Made by a program: the position numbers and the translations under genes. The notes below the pieces were generated by a model, which worked only from the letters and a program-made list of their open reading frames with translations, was not told the DNA's origin and did not search any database. Below are positions 54,192 through 64,000 of a DNA stretch of 64,000 nucleotides, piece by piece. This DNA comes from Schizochytrium sp. TIO01 (lineage: Eukaryota; Sar; Bigyra; Thraustochytrida; Thraustochytriidae): assembly GCA_004764695.1 (NCBI GenBank), contig SMSO01000031.1, forward strand, positions 7,869,261 to 7,933,260, given 5' to 3'. Within the stretch, counting starts at the first letter, position 1. The number at the start of each line of letters is the position of its first letter.

Positions 54192-54667
54192 TTAGGGCGC
54201 ACTTTGTACAACAACTGTCCATTCGTGAATTTTATAACTAGGTACGAGGCCGTTCTTAAAGTACGGATCATTCTTAACAAATTCCTCGACGGTCTGCTGG
54301 TCATCACATTCAAAGTGGACGGCAGCGCCAACGCCACCATCGTAGGCTCCTCCTGCCCGCAGGTGCCCAGCCTCGGCGTATTTGGTCGCATGCGCCAAGT
54401 GGTCTGCGCGGAATGGAGCGCGCTTTTCAATGATATTCTCCACATAATCATCTAAACATTTTAGTAAAGTCACAAGTATTGTACCACCAAGGTTAGTTTT
54501 CACTGTATCCTATTCCACGGCTCCAGGGTAAACTACGCAAACGTACACATGAGGAGATAATGCTTGTGGCGCACTGCCTGCAGCGAAGGCCCTCCGGTCG
54601 ATGCCAGCGCGGCTGCGCCGTGCTTGGAGGCCGCAAGCCCAGCCGTGCGGGTACCTATGGAGGACAT
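54192..54667 (-). CDS. YCII-related domain protein, copy 2, two exons
   Basis: Exon 1 is 54667-54547 and exon 2 is 54451-54192, with a 95-bp intron (ATGT|GTACGT ... TGTTTAG, phase 1). The protein is 126 residues. It parallels copy 1 throughout: presequence-like start (MSSIGTRTAGLAASKHG), HYLLMYDYVENIIEKRAPFR, AGGAYDGGVGAAVHFE, EEFVKNDPYFKNGL and IHEWTVVV. The intron sits at the identical codon and phase in both copies, so they are tandem duplicates. Differences are concentrated in the presequence and the surface helix after HL. Both the donor and the exon 1 end (KHYLLM) are conserved. Confidence 0.85.
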
Positions 54668-57202
54668 GATCTCCAAACTTGAGCCAAGAACCTCTGTTTC
54701 CTACCAAGTCTTCCGCAACACTCAAGCGACCCAGCACAGAATTACACTCTACCGCCTTCTAGTCGGGCCTTGCGAACTCAGCGGCAGCCCGTCGTGAGTT
54801 CAACGCAGTTTCGAGTTTGCTGGGAGTTCGTCTTGGCAGATCCTTCGGCGCATTAAAAGGAATCATGCGAAGGTAGCACGTACGAAAAAAGGCCAGGAAG
54901 CAGCACCACCGCGAGGGCTATAGATTCGGGTAGTAGGGTCCTATGCAATGCGCGCGGTCTGGTGCGCGAGCACAGCGCGAGCGCTGTCCCTTCAGAAGAA
55001 CTGTTCGAAGAATGGGTAAATGCGAGTTTGGCACAACTTCGAGAACCAAGTTCGAGAGGTTTGCCTGTGCTGAATTGAGAATCGCGAAGACACGCATGGC
55101 ACGGAGAAGCATTCTTGAAACGGTTCCTGTGCAGAAGGAGCTTTGGTGATGGGTAGCGAGCGATTACAGCACGGAGGCGCGGGCTTCGATACCAGAGTGA
55201 TGGGAACATTCGTAGAAGGAGGCGAGTTTGCAGAAGGCCTTTGCGAGGGGTGTGGATATGGGGAGTGGAATGCGAATGGGGAACGATATGGAAAGGAAGC
55301 AAGCGCCTTGAAGACGTGGCGTGGAGCAGGAGTGCGGAGAAGAAGTTGAGGCAAAACTGCAACTGCGATCTGGGAAGAGGAAAGCGAAGAGGAATTCCAG
55401 AGAACCGAAGAACTGAAGAACTGATGTCGCTATCAGCCCCTCTCCTCGAACAGACCAAGGTGCAGCCTAAGACGGGCGATGACAAAGACTCGGCCAAGCC
55501 TCAGAAATGTTGTGGAGAACCGGAGGCTCCGGAGAACGAAGTGGCTTCGGTCACTAGCTCAAGAGAGAAGACTCCCAAGCGAAGCCTGCGGCAAGATTTT
55601 GGCCAGGTCATGAAGGCGATGGGTTCGCGAAGAATCTGAGCGGCGGTTTGCCACTGCAGCCTGGATAAACTATCCCCTGTCTTTGTCTTTTGCATACTAT
55701 TCTGCAACCTTGGCAAAGCCAGGCTCAAGTTAGGTCCTTCAGAGAATAACTCCTTTTTCATAAATCGTATATTACCCATTAGGTATCGCTCATTCGTACT
55801 TGCCCTGTGGACATTTATTAGCTGATTGTCTTGCTCTTGCTCTTGCGCTCGCATTGCACAACAAGTGCTAGTGAAGGTGCAATGCAACAAGCAGTTTAAG
55901 ACATGCGGATGCGATTGCACCCAGGCCTATAATCCCACGCCCCTCAATTTTGTGGAGGTAGGTACCTACGTACTGGTCTCCTTCCAAATAGAAACCCTCG
56001 TGTCCCTTCAAGGGAAGCTACCGTGGCCAAGATCATCATGACGTCTTACAATGCTGAGTTTTCGCATGACAAATATCCCTGAGGAGCAATTGCTTACAGA
56101 GCATACCCGATACTTGAGGAGAATGCCATCCGTGCCATACATCGTTTCGATGCCAGATCAGCCTGCACATGATCTCCTCTGAGAATGAAAAACCCAGCTT
56201 CGATAAGGAGAGTCCTTGCACAGATGCTGGTCTTGGTGAAGGTTGTAATGCTTGCATGTCACATGTCTTTGGCGGGTGCTGGGGAAGCTAGGTCTATATT
56301 TACAGACCATGCTATCGAATCGATGAGGAGATCTTCGGCGGCAAAATTCTTTTAAATGCCAGATCAGACATCACATGATTTCCTCTGCGAATAAAGAGCT
56401 CAGGTATGATTGATACGATATATCGTGGGGTTCACCAAGACCGCACTGCCGCATACAAGCCTTGGAGATCCCTTTCACTCATATCCTTTGTAACATCTAT
56501 CCCCTATTTCTCTAGCACCGTGTGTTTTTTCTGTTTTGGTCGTTTTACTTTTTGCTTTCATTAATTTTTTAATTTCTTCGAGAGGGGGGAAAAGGCATCT
56601 TTTGTAGATCGTTCTTGAGCGATAGTATTGCTATGTTTCTAGTTTCCACTCACATTCAGCCTACCAAAACGAATGTAAATGAGGCGTTATTGTAAATATA
56701 TATATATATGTGAATACAATTGCATGACACTGTTCAATCAATAACTTTCTTTTCCAAAGCTCTTTTCTTGTGCATCAATGCTTTCTTGACTCCTTTCAAT
56801 AAGCATGAGTCAGGTATCTTAGTACTTCATGTGCATTGTCAAAGATGCTCACCGTACATTTTGGTCCGAATGCGCCTTAATTCCTACATTCGCAGCTATT
56901 GTTAGAATTGCCTTATTAGCTAGCGGTCAGATCTTCAGTTTGTGGACCAAGCAAGGCTCACACGGAGGATGCAACAATCTCGTCACTGTCAGAAAGCAAG
57001 CGTTCTGAGCTAGTGTAATTGACCACGATTTTCACCATACATTTTCTGCCATTGTTGAAGCACGTATGGAATGAATATGATGATATGATGTAAATAACAA
57101 CTATAAGAGAATCTTGGATCAAAAAGATCAAACAAAGAGGCGAAATCAAATTGATCGTAGAATCAAAGCATCAACCGCCTCGGCGGACCCGACGGCGAAG
57201 CC
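54668..57202. other. 2.5 kb intergenic region
   Basis: No confident gene. Overlapping frames at 54853-55497 (minus) and 55241-55639 (plus) have no recognisable domain. The part from 56500 onward is AT-rich, with a TA run near 56697-56709. The end carries the promoter of the GATOR2-like gene; no WD40 repeat sequence was seen upstream of it. Confidence 0.5.
55424..55639 (+). CDS. possible small protein
   Basis: A 71-codon ATG-initiated frame (MSLSAPLLEQTKVQPKTG ... QVMKAMGSRRI), hydrophilic and rich in Lys, Glu, Ser and Pro with a CC pair. Composition is protein-like, but there is no homology I can name and the frame extends upstream without another convincing start. Could be a false positive. 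Confidence 0.22.
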   Translation: MSLSAPLLEQTKVQPKTGDDKDSAKPQKCCGEPEAPENEVASVTSSREKTPKRSLRQDFGQVMKAMGSRRI

Positions 57203-60127
57203 ATGCCATCCGGCGACGCGAGCGGCGGCGGGAGCGGCGGCGGTGGGCGCCAGCGCGGCCCACTGTCTGGTGGTCGCAAGTCCAAGGAGAAGCCCTTCCT
57301 GAGCAAGAAAGCTGCTTCCCTCGTGGCGCCTTCACAGCTAACACCATCTTGGAGCCCAGATCTCATGGCGACCCACGGTGCAAACATTACCTCTTCGCAG
57401 CAAACACAGAACATTTCTAGCACCTTTTATATCCCGCAGCCTCCGTCGCCGTCCGCTGCCACGCTCGCCAGAGCTACGTCTGTAGGTCATGAGTCCATAG
57501 CGTCGAGCGCCGCGGCACCAACATCGATGGCCTCCGCAACTTCGAGCATCAACCTTGCTATAGGTCAGGCAGCTGGCTCAGGAAATGCTGCCAGCTCTGG
57601 AACTGCTGCAAGCTCTGGCTCAGCGCAACCTGCATCTGTACGGCAAACGATTTCAGGCTTGCAAAAGAAGGTCTCGAGTGGAGGCATTCGAGGAGTTGTG
57701 CTGGAAAGTGTCAACTATCTGGCCTCCGGTCCTCGATGCGTGGCGAGTTGTAGCGCCGATCTTGGAGCCCTCTCAGATCTCCGCGCGCCTCAAAGTATCA
57801 TCCGCAAGGTTGCTAAAGGGTTCACATACAGGGTCTACATCGATTACGTTTTGGGAGCGACGGATATCCAACATGCTACGGTACCTAAGTTCAGGATTCA
57901 CCACATCACGAATGCGAAAGAGCTTCACTGCCAAAGACTTTTGGGGTCACTGCAGAACTTGCTACAAAAATATTCTGCTAGGAGAGTCCCAAATCACACA
58001 GAAGCGGTATTGAGGAACATTGTTTCGCATATTACACACGATGTCAGGGAATATATCATGCGTATGGAGAATGGAGAATCACTGACAGAGGAGGCAGATA
58101 TACCGGCAACGCCACCAATCCATGCGTCGGCGTTTAGGTCAGGACATAATAATATTAGTAGCACGATGTTTCAAATGGAGATGCAGCAGGATACACAGAA
58201 TCGAAACCGAGCAAGACCCCTTGCAGGGATGACTGCGAGGCGAACCACGTCTACGGGGTCCACAGCATCCAATCCATATGACCCGCTTGCGAGGAAACCG
58301 AGCGCCATTGAAAATGTACGCACACCGAGCGAAAGTGGCCTGAGCCACCGCAGCTCCTCGACAGACTCGTCTGGTATGGACACCGCGTTTCAACAACCGT
58401 GTCCTCGCTTTGCAGGTGCCACCTTCAGTGGACCTGGACTACTTGTGGCATACAGCAGTGGTATTACTGAACGTCTGCAGCAGATCGCCAACAGCCCGCG
58501 CTCATCGCGAAGGCATCATATATCACGATTCATCTCACGTGATCAGCAATTAATCGATGATGAATCCCCCGATACTGCGGGGGGGCTCCCGCGTACCTAT
58601 CGAGAACTGACAGAGATGCTTCAAAGCGAGAGTAGCTTCGGTGCATCGCGCCATAGTGGGCTAGATAAGCGTCTTATTCAAAATGGAGTCTCAATCACTT
58701 CGGCTCCATCTATGGAGGATGCCCTAATTGGACCGCGAACAAACGGTAAGCTTGGCATAGCCGAGGACATCACAAGCGAGGACCTGTTTGACTTAAGCGT
58801 TCGTCGTGCATCTCAGCAGAATCTTATACAGCAGCAGCAACAGCAACTATTGCAGCAACAACAGTCTTCGCAGTCTCTTCAAGCCCAGACAAGCCAAGGC
58901 CAAGACAGCACCGTAGAAGGCGCGTCATCGCTCTCACCAAGGAATCCGGCTGGTTCGCAGCAGTCCACCCCAGTTCTCGACACATCCTCAAACCTTGACG
59001 ATGGCACGTTCTTGACCAAAGATAGCTCCTCTGTTCTGCAGCGACGTGTGGTTATTCTGGACGCCAGTCTGCTGAGCCCAATCCAGCGTTTCCTCGGCCG
59101 TGCTCTTCGCATAGGTGCTCTTAACTCGCTACCAAATAAAGACCTTGCCACGCAACTAATGCTTAAGGATGCACACTCTGGAATGACCCCGAATGCGAAA
59201 CGACTTCAGAATGGCATTGAAGGAGGGGAGGATACAATTCAACGAGATAAAAATGATGTTCTTGGTAGTGGCGTACATGATGACTTCGATGAAGACGGAA
59301 ACAACGAGGTTACCGAAGAAGACGAGGATGAAAGCGAGGATGATGAGGACGAGTCTTTTGAAGCTTTATTATGCTGGTGGGACGACTTTAGCGACGAGCC
59401 CACTTCACAGTGGGATGGCCTTCCTCTTCACACAGCAAATATGCAGGCCAGTCACACTGTCGGACGCTTTGATCTCGTACAAACGTGGCTTATGATGAGG
59501 TGCATCTGTAGCCCCGATATTGCCGAGTATGAGAACAATTTTACTCGTGTCCTTGGATCTAGCTCACGCAGTGCAGAACTTGGGGAACGATGGGCAATGC
59601 ACCCTTGTGGGCGAAGGCTCATTAGCCGGATTATTGACGAGCTAGCTCGAACTAAGGATGTACAAACACTCGCAACACTGTCTTGTGTTCTGGAGGAGGA
59701 GTCATCACACGATAAGTGGAGTCACACCTTACCATTAATGGACCCATCACACAAGGCGCAGTATGACCGTTTCCGCCGTGCGTATGCAAGCATTCTTCAC
59801 CGCTGGGGTCTTAATACCAAACGCGCCGAAGTTATGAAATACGTTGACCCTGATCCTTCTCTTGTGGAAGATGAAATGGTGAAAATTGCTTCTGCATGTG
59901 GGATTTGTTCATCTCAGAGCCCAAGTATGCAGTGCGATAAGCCTTCCTGTCGTGCGAAAGGGTCGGGCCTCCAGTGTACCATTTGTAATCGTATGGTCCT
60001 CGGTTTATGCACCTTTTGTCCCTTGTGTGGCCATGGAGGCCATGCGCAGCACATGAGCGACTGGTTTGCCGAATCTGACGAATGCCCTTCTGGGTGCGGC
60101 TGTCGCTGTGGAGAACTGATCAAATAA
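57203..60127 (+). CDS. WDR59/Sea3-like GATOR2 subunit lacking the WD40 propeller
   Basis: Intronless, 974 residues. The N-terminus is Gly/Ser/Ala-rich low complexity. An RWD-like region (about 150-280) holds LLGSLQNLLQKYSARRV and VLRNIVSHITHDV. A Ser-rich middle includes a Gln tract (about 540-555) and an acidic stretch (about 705-725). The C-terminal third matches WDR59: HRWGLNTKRAEVMKYV, then zinc ligands in CGICSSQ, QCTICNRMVLGLCTFCPLCGHGGHAQHM, DWF and the end CPSGCGCRCG, the C-RING typical of WDR59/WDR24. WDR59 is part of GATOR2, which relieves GATOR1 inhibition of TORC1 at the lysosome or vacuole. Human WDR59 begins with a seven-blade WD40 propeller; none is encoded here or just upstream. 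The start is the first ATG in frame. Confidence 0.85.
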   Translation: MPSGDASGGGSGGGGRQRGPLSGGRKSKEKPFLSKKAASLVAPSQLTPSWSPDLMATHGANITSSQQTQNISSTFYIPQPPSPSAATLARATSVGHESIASSAAAPTSMASATSSINLAIGQAAGSGNAASSGTAASSGSAQPASVRQTISGLQKKVSSGGIRGVVLESVNYLASGPRCVASCSADLGALSDLRAPQSIIRKVAKGFTYRVYIDYVLGATDIQHATVPKFRIHHITNAKELHCQRLLGSLQNLLQKYSARRVPNHTEAVLRNIVSHITHDVREYIMRMENGESLTEEADIPATPPIHASAFRSGHNNISSTMFQMEMQQDTQNRNRARPLAGMTARRTTSTGSTASNPYDPLARKPSAIENVRTPSESGLSHRSSSTDSSGMDTAFQQPCPRFAGATFSGPGLLVAYSSGITERLQQIANSPRSSRRHHISRFISRDQQLIDDESPDTAGGLPRTYRELTEMLQSESSFGASRHSGLDKRLIQNGVSITSAPSMEDALIGPRTNGKLGIAEDITSEDLFDLSVRRASQQNLIQQQQQQLLQQQQSSQSLQAQTSQGQDSTVEGASSLSPRNPAGSQQSTPVLDTSSNLDDGTFLTKDSSSVLQRRVVILDASLLSPIQRFLGRALRIGALNSLPNKDLATQLMLKDAHSGMTPNAKRLQNGIEGGEDTIQRDKNDVLGSGVHDDFDEDGNNEVTEEDEDESEDDEDESFEALLCWWDDFSDEPTSQWDGLPLHTANMQASHTVGRFDLVQTWLMMRCICSPDIAEYENNFTRVLGSSSRSAELGERWAMHPCGRRLISRIIDELARTKDVQTLATLSCVLEEESSHDKWSHTLPLMDPSHKAQYDRFRRAYASILHRWGLNTKRAEVMKYVDPDPSLVEDEMVKIASACGICSSQSPSMQCDKPSCRAKGSGLQCTICNRMVLGLCTFCPLCGHGGHAQHMSDWFAESDECPSGCGCRCGELIK

Positions 60128-60370
60128 AGATGAATCACACGCCTATGTATCTCTTTTTCTCCCTGCAGGCATGTATGCGAGCAAGTGAGCTTGCTGATAT
60201 GGCCTATGTCGTCAAATCCGAGCAGTTTCTCTATATTAGTTAGGAGGAGAAAGCAGCTAGCCATCTTTGTAATGTCAGTAAATTAAAAATGGAGGGAAAA
60301 GTATATATATATGTTACCTACTGATTCTAGTTTCATTCTCTACATTTATTACCTCCAGGGTGATGTTTCT

Positions 60371-62422
60371 TTAACAGCTTGTCGCTGATGTAGGCCGTTG
60401 TTTTCCAGCAGTGCGCATGAATAGTTCCCGAGTCCAGCGAAGCTGTGGGGGGGAGTTATCTTGGTTCCACTTCTTTGCGCAGTCCCAATTGCAAAATTGA
60501 CCAATTCCGTCCTGGTGAAATCGTCCGTAGTCTTTAGGAATGGAGACCCATGCGTTGGATTTTTTCAGAAGTCTCCGCTGACAATTGTCGCACTTAAATT
60601 GAGACTTACGGTCTACGAATTGTCGTTTCTTTCCAGTTCCCTTTTTGTGTTGTTTCCTATGGTTCTGTTCGGTTGCATTTGAATGGACAGTTTGTCGTGC
60701 TTGCTTCCCTATGCCATTTTCTGCTGCTAGAGGCACCATGCTCTCGTCTCCTCCGTCAAAGTCTTGAAGCTCTGCGACATCATCAGCATGCAATGATGCC
60801 GTAAGACTCGTTACCGAAGAAAGAGTAGCTTCGTATTTTCTTTCAGAAGCTGTCGAAGTATACATTCCAGATAATGCTCCTGCAGAAGCCGTGGTTTTCA
60901 GCCTGTTTTGCTTAGCTCGTGCAAGTGTTTGCTTAGCTAGACTGTGCGCAAGACCAGCACTGCGATGAGCTGTTTGAAAACACGTCCATACCTTTTGCTC
61001 TTCACTCCGCCATGAACTCATAAGACGCTGCCGTTGTAGCTCCCTTTTGTCCCTTAAAATATTCAGCGTTCGGTTTTGCGTAACCTGCAAATTTGTTACT
61101 GCAGTTTCAATATTCTGGAGGCAAGTTTGCAACGCACGTTCACGCTCTTGTGCAGCTCGCTGCTCGATTTTTTCTTGCAAGTACACTGCCTGCGTATATT
61201 CCTGGGCCTTGACAAGACTTAGTTCGCGCATTTTCATGTCCATGATTGTAGCGGAGAATTGTAATGGCTTATTCCTAAATGCTTCGAACAGGTTTACTTG
61301 TAAGAGACGTTGAGCAGTAATCTGTTCTTTCTTGAGATTTTTTATTTGCCTTTGCGTTTCCTCATTAAACGCTGTTATTTTTGCATCCCACTTTCGCTGG
61401 AGAGCATTGAGGCAATCGCGTTCCTGTCGACTTAAGGCTTTTAAAATTTTGTTATGCTTTTCGACTGCTTCCTTTTCGTGAGCCGCAGTAAGCTCGCCAT
61501 CCAAGCTGTGCATTTTCGCTAAGACCTTTGCTGCATCCTGATATTCTCGTTCCTGACTGAGTAATTCAAGCTTACGGTTTAGTTTCTCCATACGCCTTGC
61601 TTTAGCAAATGTTGCAGTGCTTGGACGCATCAAAGATTCTAATTCTATACTTGGTTGTTTCAAACGGAACGGGCTTTGAGAAATCGGATCCGCAAGCAGC
61701 TCTAGTGATGGACGTGATTTGTAATCAGAACTTATTGACTCTTGCATATCGCCTGCGTTAATACCATTCTCTTTCTTGGGAATGCCGATCCCATCAGTCA
61801 ACTCTTCTGATGTAAGTTCAACTGGTGATATGGCAATGTCTTTCTGGGAGGGACCTTCTGGTGCAGTTTGGCTCTTGTCAATTGTTGATTCAATATGAAG
61901 GCCTTCTTGCTCTGAACTGATAACTCGGGATTTCTCTGATTCACCTCGCTTAGCTTCTTCCTCCGTTGATGAATCCTCGTAGTCATTTGCTTCTTTATCC
62001 AAGCGCAACGCGGCTTGTCTAATAATATTATCAACTTCGTTGTCAGGTTTCAAGACAATTTTCTCTTTGGTTGAAGGTTGTTCTTTAAATGAAGGTGGAG
62101 GGGTCAGAGTTGGAGGCAGTTGTATCAAGTTCTTATCGCTCTGGATTTGCTGGTCTTTATCTTCTTGAATTGCACCAGTCTCATTTTCAGCGTTCTCCTC
62201 TTTATTGCCTCGCGCAGTGGTAACTGTACTTGGACTTAATTTAAAAAGATCGTCGACATCTCCGTCAATATCGTCAATACCACGTGCTGTTGTGACTGCG
62301 CTTGGGGACCCTCCGAATAGGTCATCAACATTTCCCTCAACTTCATCGATCCCTTCGCACAGAGCCGCGAAGCAGTCTTCGTTGTCCTCATTCCCTTCAT
62401 CGTTTTCAGCATCGATTCCCAT
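60371..62422 (-). CDS. coiled-coil protein with C-terminal Cys4-type motif
   Basis: Intronless, 683 residues from the first in-frame ATG; the open frame extends 56 codons further upstream without ATG, so a 5' exon is possible. The acidic N-terminus contains two 24-residue repeats (VDDLF..SPS.VTTARG), encoded by adjacent 72-bp units at about 62211-62354. A long disordered acidic/Ser/Thr region follows. From about residue 315 to 540 it is a helical coiled coil (KARRMEKLNRKLELLSQEREYQ, AAKVLAKMHSLDGEL, RQERDCLNALQRKWD). The C-terminus has CDNCQRRL ... FCNWDCAKKW, a C-x2-C-x(n)-C-x3-C arrangement that could bind one zinc, resembling FCS/MYM-type fingers. No family recognised. A cytoskeletal or ciliary scaffold is possible but unproven. 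Confidence 0.7.
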   Translation of the reverse strand: MGIDAENDEGNEDNEDCFAALCEGIDEVEGNVDDLFGGSPSAVTTARGIDDIDGDVDDLFKLSPSTVTTARGNKEENAENETGAIQEDKDQQIQSDKNLIQLPPTLTPPPSFKEQPSTKEKIVLKPDNEVDNIIRQAALRLDKEANDYEDSSTEEEAKRGESEKSRVISSEQEGLHIESTIDKSQTAPEGPSQKDIAISPVELTSEELTDGIGIPKKENGINAGDMQESISSDYKSRPSLELLADPISQSPFRLKQPSIELESLMRPSTATFAKARRMEKLNRKLELLSQEREYQDAAKVLAKMHSLDGELTAAHEKEAVEKHNKILKALSRQERDCLNALQRKWDAKITAFNEETQRQIKNLKKEQITAQRLLQVNLFEAFRNKPLQFSATIMDMKMRELSLVKAQEYTQAVYLQEKIEQRAAQERERALQTCLQNIETAVTNLQVTQNRTLNILRDKRELQRQRLMSSWRSEEQKVWTCFQTAHRSAGLAHSLAKQTLARAKQNRLKTTASAGALSGMYTSTASERKYEATLSSVTSLTASLHADDVAELQDFDGGDESMVPLAAENGIGKQARQTVHSNATEQNHRKQHKKGTGKKRQFVDRKSQFKCDNCQRRLLKKSNAWVSIPKDYGRFHQDGIGQFCNWDCAKKWNQDNSPPQLRWTRELFMRTAGKQRPTSATSC

Positions 62423-63214
62423 GATCTCAGAAGCTACTTCTCTTCCTGCTGCCTCGCCTGGAGCTTTGGTGAAATCTTTGCCTATGTCCAAATCAGAGCA
62501 GAAAGCCACTCTACCTTGAAAAGTTCGAGAACTACAGTAATGAACTCTTCGGCAGGTAAGCCTCCACCACGGTATGTGTGTTGCAACCAACTTTACCTCC
62601 CAACCGGCATGAAGATCAGAGCCAACTAGCCTGCAAAGTAGACAAGTAGTCTCGATATTATATAAAACTTGGCAAAGGTTCGCTCACAGGCAACTCACAC
62701 TACTAGATGTTCGCATTCATTCACGTGCTATTTATGTATCCAAAGTACTCACTAATGCTCTTTCCCAATTCATGTCTTATACAACTACTACTGACCATAG
62801 AAAGCATCTCGACTTTGCTCAAGTGGGGTTCCAAAGGTGTGCACCACTCACCTCCGCGCTGCGAAAGATGTCCCCGCGAACGTTCCTGAGGACCCCATGA
62901 ACGTAGCGACGCGACTGAGCGTAACGGGCAAACGTTGAGTCCTAAGGATGAGTAAAAGAGAGAAGTTGACAGCGATGAGTGCGTATAATAGTAATACCTT
63001 TTTTTCGAAGTTAAGGACAATCAGCTGATTATTAGAAGTTAAAGAAAGGAAGAGATGGGCTCGCGAGAACCTGCCTGGTATATAAGAACATAAAGTTGGG
63101 CTACGTCTCAGATCGCCAGGCTTTGGAACGGAAGGGCTGGTTTGGGAAATCCTTCAAGCCATAACTTTTGGGGCAAAGCACCACGGGGCTGGGCTTAATC
63201 AAATCTGATTCACG
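62423..63214. other. divergent intergenic region
   Basis: Promoters of two divergent genes. The part at 62423-62590 is still open in the frame of the minus-strand gene. No repeats or RNA genes noticed. Confidence 0.45.
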
Positions 63215-64000
63215 ATGAGCGAGTCTGTCCAGGAGAGACTTGCAAGGCTACGCGCGAAAGCAGAAGAAAAGCGAAAGCGCTCAGGCATTGATATTGAAGC
63301 CTCGGGACGGAGACGGAGCAGCGTAAGCTCGAGCTCCAGCGCGAATAGAGAAAATGAAAATGGTGAGGACGACACTACCGCTTCGTTCAAGAGTACGTTA
63401 ACCTACAACTATTATGCGTCAGAAAGCGAAAGTAAAGCTACAGCGTTGTGGTGCCGTCAGTATAGCCAGAGCACGTGCGACGCTTTTTGCACAATCATCC
63501 GATGAACTAACCAGGATACTTCTCAACTAATTTCGATTCTTTACAGAATCCATGACTGCAGCTGAAAGGCTTGCAGCTCTTCGTGAAAAGAAAAAGCAGT
63601 TTGCTCTAGCAACATCGCCCACCGGGCGTCTTGATGGTTCGACTCGGACAGGCGAAGAAAACCGAAACCGCAAAGAAAAAGAAGTAGATGAAAATCCAAG
63701 CGACCAGTCAGATGATGAGGGCGTGTCATCGGAGGAAAGTGATATTGATGAAGATGGAAACATTATTTTTGACGATGCTTCTAAAATTAAACCTAACGAC
63801 TTTGTCTTTGATCAACGCGGTATTGTATTTCGTAAAGTTCAGACTCCTCACCAACAGCTGGGAAGTATCGCGCCTCCGGCAGCTTCAATAGTGCGAAGTG
63901 TAGAGCCTCATATTGTGCAGCCATCAGCCTTGCATTCATTATATGAGAACACAAAGAGACGTCAACAAGCATTGCAAAATCAACTCGTCTTACGTGGCAC
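63215..64000 (+). CDS. unknown protein, 5' part, cut by window end
   Basis: Exon 1 is 63215-63392; exon 2 starts at 63547 and is open to the window edge. The intron is 154 bp (AAGA|GTACGT ... TTCTTTACAG, phase 1). The visible part is about 210 residues. It starts MSESVQERLARLRAKAEEKRKRSG; just after the splice a similar helix recurs (MTAAERLAALREKKKQF). Then come a Ser/Asp/Glu-rich acidic stretch (SDQSDDEGVSSEESDIDEDG), the more ordered NDFVFDQRGIVFRKV, and a Gln-rich helix. No family recognised from this fragment. The joint of the two exons in one phase, with a strong acceptor, supports the model. Confidence 0.68.

Noticed and set aside
54853-55497. 214-codon minus-strand frame
   Set aside because: Ser/Leu/Pro/Arg-rich with no domain, overlapped by frames on the other strand; no splice or start context supports it.

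Overview
This is eukaryotic nuclear DNA: large single-exon genes mixed with genes carrying one short GT-AG intron, wide AT-rich non-coding spacers, many microsatellites, and no operons or Shine-Dalgarno sites. I place about 20 protein genes with reasonable confidence and found no rRNA, tRNA, CRISPR array or transposon. A ciliary transition-zone gene (B9D2-like) argues for a lineage with flagellated cells and against red algae or Dikarya. Together with a full-size PDR-type ABC transporter, a Zn2Cys6 regulator, GATOR2 and PPP1R21-like genes and low intron density, this suggests a heterotrophic protist, perhaps a stramenopile such as a labyrinthulomycete. That placement is inference only. Seven of the eight introns I could place begin GTACGT rather than GTAAGT.

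Layout. 1-4.7 kb is repeat-rich and nearly gene-free, with TTTTG and TTTG arrays. 4.7-9.2 kb holds a PDR ABC transporter (minus). 9.2-16.6 kb is a gene desert. 16.6-31 kb is a dense block: a thymidine phosphorylase-like protein, an unknown protein, a two-exon methyltransferase, a PPP1R21-like coiled-coil protein, a C2-like/coiled-coil protein with a CaaX end, B9D2, a small secreted Cys-rich protein, a DOT1-like methyltransferase and a SPRY protein. 34.4-40.4 kb has a RhoGAP-like/DH protein, a signal-anchor protein and a Zn2Cys6-PAS-like regulator. 40.4-46.1 kb is a second desert. 46.1-54.7 kb has a helical-repeat protein with an apparent frame change, then four compact genes that look mitochondrial: mL53, an SRP54 M-domain-like protein and two tandem YCII-domain genes. 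57.2-64 kb has a WDR59 (GATOR2) homologue without a beta-propeller, a coiled-coil/zinc protein and the 5' part of an unknown gene.

Genes are individually transcribed. Some pairs are divergent with very short spacers (78 and 20 bp between start codons) and one convergent pair overlaps in coding sequence by 77 bp. Recurrent themes are mitochondrial function, GTPase/TORC1-related signalling (DH/RhoGAP, GATOR2, FERRY-like) and chromatin/transcription (DOT1-like, Zn2Cys6). The least explained signals are a 22-bp periodic repeat with a TATAACCCACTTG-like core found in both gene deserts, a thymidine phosphorylase-like enzyme with a rebuilt phosphate site, a RhoGAP-like domain lacking its arginine finger fused to a DH domain, and a mitochondrial-looking protein built from an isolated SRP54 M-like domain.
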